The position numbers and the translations under genes are program-made. The notes below the pieces were generated by a model. The model did no database searches and was not told the origin of the DNA. It was given only the letters and a program-made list of their open reading frames with translations. Positions 10,093-21,661 of a stretch of DNA of 64,000 nt are shown here, piece by piece. Origin of the DNA: Isoetes taiwanensis (Eukaryota > Streptophyta > Lycopodiopsida > Isoetales > Isoetaceae); assembly GCA_021234155.1 (NCBI GenBank), contig JAJEKV010000027.1:4896623-4960622 (forward strand), in the 5' to 3' direction. Positions within the stretch are counted from its first letter, which is position 1. The number at the start of each line of letters is the position of its first letter.

Positions 10093-13000
10093 TCAAAGTG
10101 GACAAAGACAAAAACCAACACGCTTGTTTCCAAAATCAAATACAGTGTGATACACACCCATGAAGACATCACCAAGAATCCTGCCACAAATCAATGGCTC
10201 ACTACCCATAAAAGATGATGGCAAACAAATATCAAATAGAGCAAAGGTATTAAGTACATACCGTAGTGGTCCAAATAGGGGTGCTACATCCAGGCCAATC
10301 AATCCACTCACACATTGAGCTTGTTTTCCTTCACCAGCTTGCAGAATGTACTGGAGCACAACCGAATATTATATACCTACACCAAATGCAAAATGCCAAG
10401 AAACAATAAAACAACCACTACCTGCTCGGGTGTAAGCTCAAATGTGTTATTTCCAATGGTGAACTGCACGGTCGGCCAAGAATGTGACACCGCCACACAA
10501 TCCCATCGTGGACTCCCCATTTGGGCTTGGTATTTTCTCATAAAAGCTTGAATAAAGATAAGACAAATTTTTGGACAAGATCAAAACACTATAGTACACA
10601 TGCTAATCATGAGCAATATAAATACCAAGGTGACAGGTTTTAAAAGCCTACTTGCTTCAAGTAAGTGAGGATCTGGTCTTTAGTCCGATTTTGTCTAAGC
10701 TGATTTTGAACCCAAATAACAGCCATCTCACATATTATATACACAACATCATCATTTGGAGCATTTGAATATTCCTTTTCCAAAATGCTTGCAATCGTGG
10801 GTCTTTAAAAAAAAAATGATCAAAGATTTGCTTCTAGAAAGTTCCAGCTTAAATGCAATCTTGTACCATTATTGATTATCTTTTCGTACCAAGCCGAAAG
10901 ATACTTTATCCGGTGCCAGCTGCAATATAACATGTCAATCTATGCTTAGGCATCTTCAAAACAATCAAAGCATATATTAGCTTCAGAAACTAAGCGACAA
11001 CCCCAGTGAAGCGGCGGCTCAACATTAATATCTCCATATTGAGAGACAACCATCTTGCACTCCCCGACCGATCACTCCAAGAGCTCCTATAGCCCCGATT
11101 GATCTCGGTAATGATATCCTAGAAAGAAGAGGAAAAAGAAATTTAAGTGCCGTGAGTGGCAAGAGCAAACAAGACTCAACCGATGGTCCAAAGAAGCAAG
11201 GGGCGTGCCTCTCCTACTGAAGACCATCTTAGAGATATCATCACCTGCATATATGACCAGGGTGAGGGATTTTGATCTTCATGTAAAGAATAAACCAGGA
11301 GGAAACTCACTTGGAGGACATATCTGTTGCACCTTCCGAACTGCATGGCACAGAACACCAACAGCAGCCCCAAGCTGTTCTGCACTTTTTAGATCAGCAG
11401 CTACATAACGCCAGCACTTTGCTTCATGCAAAACGCAAGATGCATAAATGAACCTCTGCCATGACATATGCAGAGCAACATCTTAAGTTATTTTCACCTG
11501 GCAATCTAAACACAATATATTGTTCCATACCTTGAACTTATCTGAGATGTCATTCCAATCACTTATGTTGAGTCTAAGAACATTGATGGCTTCTTCAAGA
11601 AATTGAGCAATCCCATAATTTAGTTTAGCAAGCAAACGTCGACTAGCTAAATTCTGTTCTGCCTTTTGAACGGTTACTGCCTACAACAACGAATAGTAAA
11701 AGCATTAATAATAACACCACAAAAAACAGGGAAACATTTCACTTCGCCACCATCATGGTTTGAATTCCATTTAGGTCTAAATGAAGAGAGCAAATCTTTG
11801 CAACCTATTGACAAGAAGCTAGGTAATCATATTAATTTCTGTTAAGATGAACCAAAATCTTACCTGTGCTTCTGCCAAACAAATCAGGCTCATCATTTTG
11901 GCCATTGAAGGTGTGACTTCAGGAGGTCGATCAGAAGGCAGACTTTGCAACAATCCTGGTAGCAATTCTTCTGCCAGATAAAGAAAAACCCCTGCAGCTC
12001 TTCTGTAAAGGGATGCAGCATCTACTAGATCTGGCATTCATAAGAACACTGGTTAAATGCTGCACTTCAACTTACTGAATTCATATGCCCCGATTCAAAG
12101 TAAACCATTTTGTCCTCTGATTTCGAGGGATGACTCCAGTGGCATTCAACTTAAACGAAGTGGCCAGGTCAATTATATTGCATGCAAATGCTAGTCTATG
12201 AAGGATATGCAAGCTACAGGTGTCATTGCTTTTAAATTTTGAAGCATAATAATACAACTCCAGGCAATAGCAATAGCATGGAGGCCAGTGTAACTCAAGA
12301 AAAACAAAGAATCAGACATGCAAGAACCAACTGCCAATAATGGTGGGTGGGCATGCAAAGGAATAGACAAGTATAAAATGCCTAGTAGAGCTTACCAACT
12401 CGAAGTACTTCGTTTGCCCTTTCTCGAAGAAGCGACGCATACAGAAACAACATCATTGTGAGCTCATATCGTAAATCATCAACTTGGAAATATTTTGGGC
12501 CTCTGAGTTCAGACCCACTTGGACCACTCATAACGCTTGTCCAACAGAGCTTGAGATCAATAGTCCACTGTATTATCTGTGCATTCTGCTCTTATGCATA
12601 TATCCTTCTAACAAGGTTTTCGAGGAGTGGAACATATTTCTCCAACTTCTGCAGATTCTTTACAATCAAATGAACACGCAGTCAAGCTATTAGAAAGTAA
12701 AAAAATGCCTTCAAATTGAGATAAACATTTGTAATCAACAATAACAGCACAACCATCTTCACAAAAACCTATGACAAGCAACATTACCGTTGACAATTCT
12801 AACTTTACAGAGCTCATGAGAAACGAGATACAAATAAAAAATTACCCGTGCTCTTGCCATCAATCAAGAAATCCTCCATCTCAATCTGCAAAGCTTTGAG
12901 ATTTCAGCTGAAATGTAAAGTCTTGTTTATTTTAAATCAATGTAAAATCTTACCTGCCAGTAGCCTTCCTTAGTGACTGATACATAAACATGATCGCCCT

Positions 13001-13268
13001 TATAATGGTCAGGATCAACACCACTAAATACCATCTCCCCTCCCAAATCATCTGACGTATCACAGTTTAACCAGAAAGAAAATACAGGTTCTGGCACTGA
13101 GTTCTGATCCAACATGTTGTACCTGTGCCATGATGATCCATCCCAGTTAGGAAAATGAACTGTAAGAGAAGGAAAACAAAAAAATAAAAAACATACCAAA
13201 CAGGAACTACTCGTCCTTGAGAGATTTCTTGAAAACCAAGTTCCAAGATCCCGTCAAACTCTGTGCTA
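10093..13268 (-). pseudogene. Phytepsin-type vacuolar aspartic protease, partial pseudogene with introns
   Basis: Phytepsins are pepsin-family proteases with a plant-specific saposin-like insert. Exons seen on the minus strand: 13268-13197 ([13 protein letters not shown]), 13122-12954 ([26 protein letters not shown]), 12885-12846 (DFLIDGKSTG), a degraded second active-site exon near 11250-11170, 11118-10985 (ECKMVVSQYGD, start of the saposin-like insert), about 10812-10652 (ICEMAVIWVQNQLRQN), about 10540-10432 (EKIPSPNGES, FTIGNNTFELTPEQ), about 10350-10262 ([14 protein letters not shown]) and 10180-10093 ([20 protein letters not shown], stop). Splice sites are mostly intact. The N-terminal half with the first catalytic Asp is missing, the second DSGTS motif is degraded, and frameshifts lie near 11090 and 10480. 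Retained introns show duplication at DNA level, not retroposition. Confidence 0.85.
11311..12662 (-). pseudogene. Four exons of a BRO1-domain (ALIX/BROX-like) gene inside the phytepsin pseudogene
   Basis: Exons with clean GT/AG borders are 12662-12396 (KLEKYVPLLENLV, GPKYFQVDDLRYEL, FLYASLLRERA), 12030-11864 (SLYRRAAGVFLYLAEELLP, MSLICLAEAQ), 11680-11531 (VQKAEQNLASRRLLAKLNYG) and 11455-11311 (EAKCWRYVAADLKSAEQLGA). Exon phases match across the introns. In plants such proteins are predicted endosomal, ESCRT-associated factors. One TAA interrupts exon 1 (RRIYA then stop), and both ends of the BRO1 domain are missing. The block sits between the phytepsin exon ending IDGKSTG and the next phytepsin exon, on the same strand, as if inserted in that intron. 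Confidence 0.8.
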
Positions 13269-14580
13269 GATTTTTATGTGGCAGGGACGAAAAAACTTCA
13301 AAACATTACCTCCGAAACACCAAATCCTAAAACGTTTTTCTGGCAGCAAGCTTCGGATTCAAAGCCCTAAAACGTATTCTTACGCCTTAGCAGCTCCAAG
13401 AAATCCATCCCCGGACCGTGGAAAATGCATACAGCTGGGCGCCAAAACGTATGAGCGCCCGCATGTATACGTACTATTTTTTTCCGAAAAAACCCCTTCT
13501 CCGTCCACGCACATGTATTTTACGGAATACATACGTGAACCCCCCGGGCTCGCAACTTCACGAGTTTTTGATATTTTCCTGTAAAATAAGCTATACCATC
13601 CTTCCTTATATCTTACAAGGGTATTAATTTAACAACTTTACACGTCTTATTAATCAAAAAGTGTTTATACACAGGGCTTAAAATTTTATACATTGGCTTC
13701 AATATTTTTTTTATTTACAGTCAATTGCTTGCGGCGTTTAATAAACCTAACCAATTGCATATCCTTGGGCATGCAAGTGACATATTTGGCATGCAAGGTA
13801 CATGCTAGGGAGTCTTCAAATTGCTGAATAATCTACATCTCTGCGTCCACTTGCAATGCCAGCGAGATAACATTAGTTGCTTGTACTTGTCGAATTGTGC
13901 CAAGATCTCTCGACAAACCGTTAAACCTTCGCCCATGAAATAAAAAGCTGTCATTCTACTGGTGATAATGGATCTCCTCAATGCTCAGGCAAAATAGAAT
14001 CTCACCTGCATTAATTCAAAAAAAGATTTGCCCCCTTCAGGGCCTAAGAAAAGATGGTGTACAAATTAGAGAAAAGGGTATATATAGATATACAAAAATA
14101 GCCATAAAAATACTAGAATAAGCATAGAAACGATATAATTTATAAAAAAAAACAATGAAATATAGGAAAGAAACAATAAGAAAGATATATAAAAGATATC
14201 CCGAGCAATAAGAAATAGTTTTGCAATTTTGACATTGAAGTTTTATACACGGCCCGTATTTAAGGGTTAAATCATAATAGGTCCACACGTGGTTTCCAAA
14301 TTTAGATATACAAAATTTGAATATCAATGTCCAAAAATAACATTTAAGAGAACTATTGGCATTAAAAACCACCATAGTCTACAAGATTGATACAAGAGAC
14401 ATCATTGACCAATTAAGCTTCCCATTGCAAAAATGTCCTTTGTATACCGAGCCCTTGCAAACTGCAAGGATGGGAAAGAGGACCATGTGTCATGCAGAAG
14501 CCAGCCATTGATTTCTATCAAATAAATTTTAATACTTTAACAAAGCAAACAAACGGTTTTAAACCAACAAGCTTTATTCA
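13269..14580. other. Intergenic; sharp end of phytepsin similarity at 13268
   Basis: Similarity to phytepsin stops abruptly at 13268. The plus-strand frame at 13276-13584 looks accidental. No repeat partner for this stretch was found in the window. Confidence 0.45.
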
Positions 14581-14638
14581 GCATTGCACATGCCAAACCT
14601 GATCACTTCAGCACTGCACATGCCAAACCTGATCACTC
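14581..14638. repeat. Tandem duplication, two 29-30 bp units
   Basis: GCACATGCCAAACCTGATCAC occurs twice in a row with one or two changes in the lead sequence. Confidence 0.8.
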
Positions 14639-14768
14639 TGAGACATTTGAATGCGACAAGCATCTTAAATGGACTTACAGAATATGTAGAGATTATAATA
14701 AAGGGGTGAGAATTGAAGATTGCTTCAGATATCATGCCGTGGACCTGCATATATTTTATAATCCTTCA

Positions 14769-15482
14769 TTCTTGGTTAGAAACTTCAAAGCACTGAAATA
14801 TACACAAAGCATCTAATAAAATAAATATTGTAATAATATAGTTTGCTACAAACCCATGGAAGTAGGGGCATGAGCAAGAAATTGAGATGACAATTAGGAG
14901 CAGTGCTAAAGAGGCCGTAGAAGCAGGAAACTGAGAGCAAGATTGCATGTCGGCATTGGTAACCATGGAGGTCGAAATGCATGATCCCAATTACGAGACT
15001 GAATTACAAAGAAAACCATCTAATGCCATACACCTCGGAAAGCTTACTACAAGTGCTTTCCAACGCACCAAAAATTGCTCAATACGAACACCCGAGGTGA
15101 GAGATATCTGAGATTGAAGCAACGTCAAAACTAACGGTAACTATGGAGGCCGAAATATATGATCACAATTTTGGGACTGAAGTAGAGAGAAAATTTATCT
15201 GATGCAAATACACCCTTGGAAAGCTTACTGTAAGGGCTTTTCAACACACCAAAAATCGCTTGAAACGGACACCCGAGGAGGGAGATATCTGAGATTGAAA
15301 CAGTGCCAAAAACCTAGCTCCAGTGAGCTGCGCCATCACCACATTAGCCAAACCTTTATCTAATATTCACATACAATCACACAATCTCTCCTTTTTTAGC
15401 CTTTATCTAATATTTTTTTGAAAATCAACGGCCAAGAAAAGGTGCACTCTAGAAATACTATTTAGTACAGTCAAACGAGTAC
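14769..15482 (-). repeat. 800 bp dispersed repeat, left copy (continues at 17794-17895 after LINE A)
   Basis: On the opposite strand it matches 26842-27652 from ATTCTTGGTTAGAAAC (14769) through to CCCCCTGTTATTGTGCTA (near 17890). LINE A splits it at 15482/17794. It includes an internal tandem dimer of about 180 bp. No coding capacity was recognised and the class is unknown. Confidence 0.75.
14956..15320. repeat. Internal tandem dimer (units about 180 bp) of the 800 bp repeat
   Basis: Both units carry TATGGAGGCCGAAAT or its variant, then a GAAAGCTTACT block, a CACCAAAAAT block and end in GAGATATCTGAGATTGAA. The right copy of the repeat (27120-27480) has the same dimer, so the dimer predates the dispersal. 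Confidence 0.7.
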
Positions 15483-15501
15483 TAAATAGTATTTCTAGAG
15501 T
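15446..15501. repeat. Palindrome at the 5' junction of LINE A
   Basis: Arms of 23 bases at 15446-15468 and 15479-15501 are exact reverse complements (ACTCTAGAAATAC... versus ...GTATTTCTAGAGT), separated by ten bases. The left arm belongs to the 800 bp repeat. The right arm is new DNA at the LINE 5' end. Confidence 0.85.
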
Positions 15502-17270
15502 ACCTAATCAATGGTGAGTGTAGCCCTTTCTTCGAGATCAAAAGAGGGGTGAAACAAGGCTGTCCTTTGGCTCCTTTCCTCTTCCTTATAGTTATGGAAG
15601 CTTTAAGCAATGCTCTCAAGAAATCTGAAAATGAAGGCAAAATTAAAGGCTTGAAGCTCCCAGACAATCAGGTATTTCTCAATGCTCATTTTGCAGATGA
15701 CACTTTCCTATTTATCAAAATGGAGGAGGCCTCAATCACCAATGCCCAAGAGCTGCTCCATAAGTTTGGCAACACTTCTAGATGTAAGATCAACCCTACC
15801 AAATCAAAGTTGATGGCATATAATCAGGTAACAGGGCAGAATTCTGCTCATAATCTCGGCTGTGAGTATCTCTCTCCTACCACTAAATCTAAGATTCTAG
15901 GCATTCCTTTTGCTTTGAGAAGTAATGCTAGTGAGCTCTGGAGTGATATCATTGAGAAATTCAATAGGAAAGCTGATATGTTAAATAGTAAGTTTCTCTC
16001 CAAAAATGGTAGAGCTATCTTGGCTAATTCTATTATTTCTGCCTCTCATGTTTATCAATCCTCCATTCTTCTAGCTCCTAAAAAAGTTACCTCCAAACTG
16101 CAGAGTATTCTAGGTAGATTTATAGCTAATGGGGGTACTAGAAGAACCTGGATTCCTGTTGCCATGAAGGAATGTCTGAAAAGCAAGAAAAATGGCGGGT
16201 TGGGTATTATTAACATTGATAAGCAGAGCATGGCCCTGGCTGCCAAGTATATCTATAGAGCTGGCTTCAACAAGATCAATCATCCAGTGTCTGGCCTTAT
16301 TAGACATTACTTATTTAGATGCAAACCCTTTGGCTGGAGAAATGTTAAGATGCAGTTGCCAGACAGTCTTTTCTTTGATTTCAAGGTTCCAAATAATACA
16401 CCTGGTATCATAAAGAAATGGATTAAGGCTTGGAAGATTGGTTGCAAGATGTATAGTTGAAAGGAAGGGTTGTCTAAAGATCAATCTATTTTCCGGAACC
16501 CTTCTCTTATTATAAATAATCCTAACATGTGCTTGGCTATGAATTTTCCTATTCAATGCAGAAAATGGTCAGACAGGGGTATTACTCATATCTCTCACCT
16601 TTTTAATGATCGGGGGATAATTGAGTTTCATGATTCTGTTCTGGCTGACTTGGATGAGGAAAATGAGATGCTATATAATGCTATTAAGGTTTGCTTAAGT
16701 CTGGGTACTTGGCACAATGAAGATATCCAATGGCATCACAAAGGGAAAATTCTCTACAAAGTTAGTCTGATCTACAAGTTCCTCACAAGAGGTTACACCA
16801 TATCCTTACATTTAAAGTGGGATATATCTGCAGACAGGTGTTCAGCCAATCTGAGATTCATGTGGAACTCCCCAATTAACACAAGGATTAAATCCTTCAT
16901 TTGGCAGCTATGGCATAAGGCTCTTGCCACTAATTCCAAGAGGTTTAGATTGCATATGACCTCCTCTAATCTGTGTGAAAGATGTTTGCAGGAGCAGGAA
17001 GATGAAGATCACCTCTTTAGAAAATGCCTTTGGTCTGAATGGGTTCTAGAGCTGGCAGCTACTGAGTTTAACATTCCATACCTTTCTGAAACTGCCTTGG
17101 TGGATATTATATTTCCTTACCAGCCCAGAGATTGGAGAATTTATATCCTCCTTTGGAGGATGTGGAAGGCTAGAAACTCTCTCATCTTTAAAGAAGAGAT
17201 TGTGTGGCCTAAGACTGTCATTGAACAGTCAAAATTTGATATAAAATGGATTAATGAAGTATTTGGGTAA
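15486..17270 (+). pseudogene. LINE A ORF2 remnant: RT C-terminal half plus zf-RVT
   Basis: One frame is open from the truncation point to TAA at 17270, except for one TGA at 16458 where related copies have Trp (WKEGLS). Seen in order: KRGVKQGCPLAPFLFLIVME, the catalytic box AHFADDTFLF near 15690, CKINPTKSK, LGIPFALRSNA, GGLGIINIDKQSMALAAKY, and the zf-RVT block IKSFIWQLWHKALATNSKR with CERCLQEQEDEDHLFRKCLW near 16900-17035. These features place it in the plant L1 clade. It is the best-preserved L1-type RT half in the window, but it is truncated and cannot be autonomous. Confidence 0.88.
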
Positions 17271-17409
17271 CTTATACACTTCTTCTTGCTTTTCAGGTAA
17301 TATTTTGGTGGGATAAAAGAAGTTAAGATGGGACCGGATCAATTTGATGATCAATGCAATGTGGCTTGATCAGTTTGGAGCCAACCCTACGATATATCAT
17401 GGAGATCAG

Positions 17410-17532
17410 TGTCGATGCGACTGCTCTTGCTTTCAGAATCTTGACAGCAGAAGAATGCTGATTTGTGAGGCCGTGGATCTTACTGGGCGTTTCAACCCAG
17501 CAAAATTCCAGACATGCAACTGTCTGTTCTGC
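17410..17532 (+). other. Cys-rich C-terminal module of LINE A
   Basis: A 41-residue stretch follows the ORF2 stop in another frame. It holds CRCDCSC, then RRMLICEA, GRFNPAK and CNCLFC, eight cysteines in all. The same module with the same spacing lies at 48546-48668 (LINE C) and 53380-53258 (LINE D). A pyrimidine-rich stretch ending TTTCAG lies just before it, 3' of a GGTAAC that includes the ORF2 stop. It could be a third small ORF or a spliced terminal exon. I do not recognise the fold. Confidence 0.6.
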
Positions 17533-17895
17533 CAATTCTGCTCGACTTCCAGAGGATTAGGGCGAAAATAGTGCCCATATGGGATATTTCTGACCATTGA
17601 ACTTGCTGCCTTTTTCCTATTAGTCAATGCATGCTTATAATATATGCATTCCTAGATACTCATAGTCACCTTTTATAGTCACTTTTTGAGACTTAGAGAA
17701 TGCATACTTATAATATTTGCATTCTCGAAATTTTTTGTAACAACTCGTTCTATATTAATATATACATACCAAGCCTTCAATAAAAAAAAAAAACAAACGA
17801 GTACATCAACCAAATCATAGCAAAACCATATTGAAAACCATACAAGAAACACAAAGGAAACCCCCTGTTATTGTGCTATATATTGGGCAAAGTAA

Positions 17896-18285
17896 ATATG
17901 GTTCATTGTTAACCCAAAATGCGTTAAAAAATCACAATAAAGGATTGGATCAACTTTTAGATGCAAAATGTAGCTCTTTCGAACGTCTTTTGAACGTCCA
18001 ATTATAATCCTTTCTTACGTCCTAGTTGGTTGCCTAGGCCAATCATCAGTTTTGTACGTTAAGCTTTTGGGCCCTTTTGAACCATCATGACATGAGCCAA
18101 AAAAATATTTCTTGTGTAATTGGGATTGAACTAATGGTGGACCAGCTATAGACAGGCAAGGAAAGATTGCAAAATAAAGAATTCTTCAAGTTAAATTATA
18201 TGGCTAATTATATATTTTTTTTTAAGCACGACCATCTATTATCAAGGAAAAATCAAGATATATACAAAGGCACAGTGATATAGGA
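17896..18285. other. Intergenic, nothing recognised
   Basis: No coding pattern or repeat partner was seen. Confidence 0.45.
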
Positions 18286-18540
18286 TCAAAACCTAGAGGA
18301 GAAAAATTCCTCATGCCATCTTGAGGCATTTTTAATGGCCTCATCACAATCGAAATGTTCTACCACATCGAGATGATCATCAAGAGACATCAAGTTCTTC
18401 ATACCACTGAATAGTACGACGCGAGATAGCCTCATGAGATGACATACCAAATTTCTTCCTAGCTGCCTTCTTCCAATTGACCTGTTGCCATGACTCTTTA
18501 GAGCACTGAAGATTAAGACCATCATCCATAACAATATCAG
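18286..18540 (-). other. Weak coding-like stretch, unrecognised
   Basis: One minus-strand frame reads DIVMDDGLNLQCSKESWQQV, VNWKKAARKKFGMSSHEAIS and RRTIQWYEEL before stops appear. It looks more like protein than chance, but I know no family and the frame is broken downstream. Confidence 0.25.
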
Positions 18541-19039
18541 ATTATGAAAGGAAGAAGAGGCATCAACATGGCTAAAATGACTTTGATGTAACTGGGTAAG
18601 GTGTCATATAAACTTTTTTTTTACTTTTTTTTTTCAGGATAAGAATACATATTATATTATCTCCTTCATATAAAATTATGTGGGTTGCTTTTTGATGATG
18701 TGCATAGGAGGGGAAAAATCCACGTGGATAGTTGTTTTTTGGTGATGTGTATAGGGGAAGAATTGGACGTGGACGATGGACTCTGAATGGAATACGATGG
18801 GAACGAAGGGCAACGGGAGTGAAGGAAGGAAAGAGCTTAACCTGGCGCCTACGATTTGAAGGGGATACCGATTGGAAAATTAATAGCAGCGGGCAAAGGA
18901 AGAGAGATAGAAGAGCGAGTCATAGGTGCATAGTAATTTGTAAAATTTACCGGAAAAATTTGGGGTAAACAATAGCAATTTTATTCAAACTGAGAGGTGT
19001 TAGGGGAACTAAGAATTCGTGCTGGTTAAGATTAGAAAA

Positions 19040-19600
19040 TTTTTTGCCAAGGAGATTCTATCAAAGAAAAAGATGGAGGACCACAGCCAGCCATGGCAAA
19101 TGCATAGAGGAATTATGCATGCCGCTCTTTCTAGGTTTTACAAGAAGAATTTTATCTAAGAAGAAAAGGGAAGATCACAGTCAAGTACAGTATGGACCAA
19201 AATTGTTTTGTGTAGAACTATACATGCCACTCTTGTTCGACTGACACTGTATATGATTTGATTTGCTAGGTAGTATCAAAAGGAGATATAAAGCCGAGTA
19301 AAAATAGGGAAGAGGACTGGGAAGACAATTAAAGTGAGTAGGATACATTTCCTGTTGTTTTTTTGTTTAAGAACACAGGAGACGGCTACAGAAACAGATT
19401 TTAAAACTTGCAGGATCACAGCCAGCTATAGTCTGGACTAAGAGTGTTTGATGTAGAACTATACATGCCATTCATTCTAAACTAACACTACATATATGAT
19501 TTAATTTGCTAGTTATAAAAGTAGGGAAGAGAAGTGAGGAAGACAACGAAGGTGAGTACCATATGTTTTCTGTTGCCATATAATTTGATTTGATAGGTAT
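19040..19600. repeat. Degenerate tandem repeat, period about 240 bp
   Basis: The block with GATCACAG, then GTAGAACTATACATGCCA and an ACACTRTATATGATTTRATTTGCTAG stretch occurs near 19170-19270 and again near 19410-19515. A shorter relic lies near 19050-19135. Confidence 0.6.
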
Positions 19601-20816
19601 ATAGGATAGATAGATAAACTATATAACATGGATGAGATACAGCTTTGCAATTGAAAATGCTAGCAAATGTGCATCGAAATTGTAAACTGCAATGTTTCTT
19701 GGTTGTTTACCTAGGTTGTATTTATATATGGGTGCGTAAAGTCAAGGAAACAAATGATAGATGGATGTTTTCGAAATCAACTTTTGAAATCTTTCATTAG
19801 TCTCTCCCTCCTCGAACAGTTTTATTTAAGTATTCGCTTATCAAAGACATATTTCATACAAAAAGATGCAAAAAGTGGGCTGACATCTATCATTATAAGC
19901 GAAGGCGTAACCATTGCTATAGAGAACTTCATGGCATCTTGCAAATGGTGTCTTTGATACATGCCACATATTTAATCCGGCTCAATTTCAGGAGGTAATA
20001 TATGTTACTTATTGTAGATTCTAGATAAATTAAAACTCACATTTCGTTTCTTTATAGCTTGTTAATCTTAAATTGAAGTAGGTTATTTATGTGCACGTTA
20101 TATATAGTAAACAAGGTGTTGTCGCACAATGGGTTGGCCCCTAGAAAGATGTTAGGAAATGGTGTTGCGAGACAAATTTACCAAAAGATTTGAGAAATGT
20201 CGCATGTGTATGAGAAATTGTGTGTATAATGTAATGTCAAATAAATATTCTACTAGTTATGGTGCCCAGCATTGCTGGGCATGAGCTGGAAACCTGTAAA
20301 TCTTTCCGCTTTAATGTTCGCATCGATATTTGTATTTCTGAAACCTCTAATGTTGACAAATACTCTCTGACAACATATTTGCAAACGAAGCACTCTAACA
20401 TGAAAGGGGCAAATGCAGATCCATTAGGACATGACACTAACATGAGATAGAAAACGTGTCGAGCGTTACGACAATGATCGAACAAAAAACATGGAGAATC
20501 AAACAACAATAAACTAGATCTAGGAAAAATGGTACGTGATAGAATCGGAAAGGCCTGGTATCCCTAGGGTGAAATGGAAGTGGGAGACTGTTTGCACCTT
20601 AGCTCTCGAGCTCCTGGCTATGGCGTCTTTATGCTCTCTAGCTCGGGGCAGACCCTTTCTCCAAGACCTATAACACCATCATTGGATATGTCCAGTAGTT
20701 CTATCGAAAATGTTACTGGTGTAATAGGTCATAAGGAGTTTATCTTCCCAATTGTTATTCTCTGATCTTGGTATGGGACACGAGTGCGCTAAGCTACACT
20801 ACTGACAAAAAACACA
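19601..20816. other. Intergenic, nothing recognised
   Basis: The ORFs at 19754, 20237 and 20574 are short, lack similarity and look accidental. Confidence 0.45.
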
Positions 20817-20940
20817 ACCTGAATATGGTATTGCTCTTCATGTGGTTTTGCTGATGTACATTTATATTTTTGGGTTCAAACCTGAATATGGCATTGCTCT
20901 TCATGTGGTTTTGCTGATGTACATTTATATTCTTGGGTCC
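20817..20940. repeat. Tandem duplication, two 61-62 bp units
   Basis: CTGAATATGG, then ATTGCTCTTCATGTGG and TTTGCTGATGTACATTTATA occur twice in a row with about three differences. Confidence 0.9.
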
Positions 20941-21649
20941 TAGTGAGTGAGGCCAATTAGCCTGGAGATTTAATTCCGTCAACAATTTTGCACAGAGCAA
21001 ATTTGATTCTCTATTTTGCACTACTGGCACTTGCAAGCCCCCTTTTTTTTCTTTGAAAAATCTATTGACCTCTAATGGGGTATATAACATGAATCGTTTG
21101 CCAATCAAAGGCACGGAATAAACCTAGTGAAGCATTCTTGAAGCATTGTTAAGCAATTATAAAAACATGAAAAAGAAAGCTGCGAATCTGTGGCATGTAT
21201 TCATTGTATGACAAACATTTTAACAATAATGTTAAAACTCATTTTCAACACAACTGCCAATGCCAGCAGCATCTAGGCTACTAATCCAGAAAATGCATTG
21301 ATAATGCTTTAGTTTCTTGGAATGCATGCCACATGTAACAAGCGTTACTCTACACCTTGAGCTCTCTACACAAGCTTAGGAGCTTGTGAAAGAACTTGTG
21401 ACCTTGCTTTGATTCTCTTCATAGCAAAATAAGATGTTATTCGCCATTATTATCAGACCTATAATAGCCATTTTGAATTGGATTTATGGTCTGGAACCCC
21501 TAATAAATATTTCAATATTGGATTGACCGTATAACTAAGGATATGCTGAACAAAAGGATATTATGCTTTAACAATGCTAACACATCTGCAAAATAGTAAT
21601 CATATGTTCTAGAAATACTGAGGCAAAAACGGACAAGAATGCTGACAAG
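20941..21649. other. Intergenic, nothing recognised except a short shared block
   Basis: A block at 21610-21645 (TCTAGAAATACTGAGG then AACGGACAAGAATGCTGA) recurs at 22822-22862. Confidence 0.45.
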
Positions 21650-21661
21650 AATGCTGCTGCA

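Larger units (their letters stand above)
15483..17793 (+). mobile_element. LINE A: 5'-truncated L1-type LINE with poly(A) and target duplication
   Basis: It is flanked by the 11 bp target site duplication CAAACGAGTAC (15472-15482 and 17794-17804) and ends in TTCAATAAAAAAAAAAA. It starts in the middle of the reverse transcriptase domain, so the endonuclease and ORF1 are absent. It is inserted in the 800 bp repeat, whose uninterrupted copy at 26842-27652 shows the empty site. Confidence 0.9.

Noticed and set aside
20263-20281. Perfect short palindrome TGCCCAGCATTGCTGGGCA
   Set aside because: Isolated 9 bp arms with no neighbouring element. Could be chance or a MITE relic, but nothing supports either.
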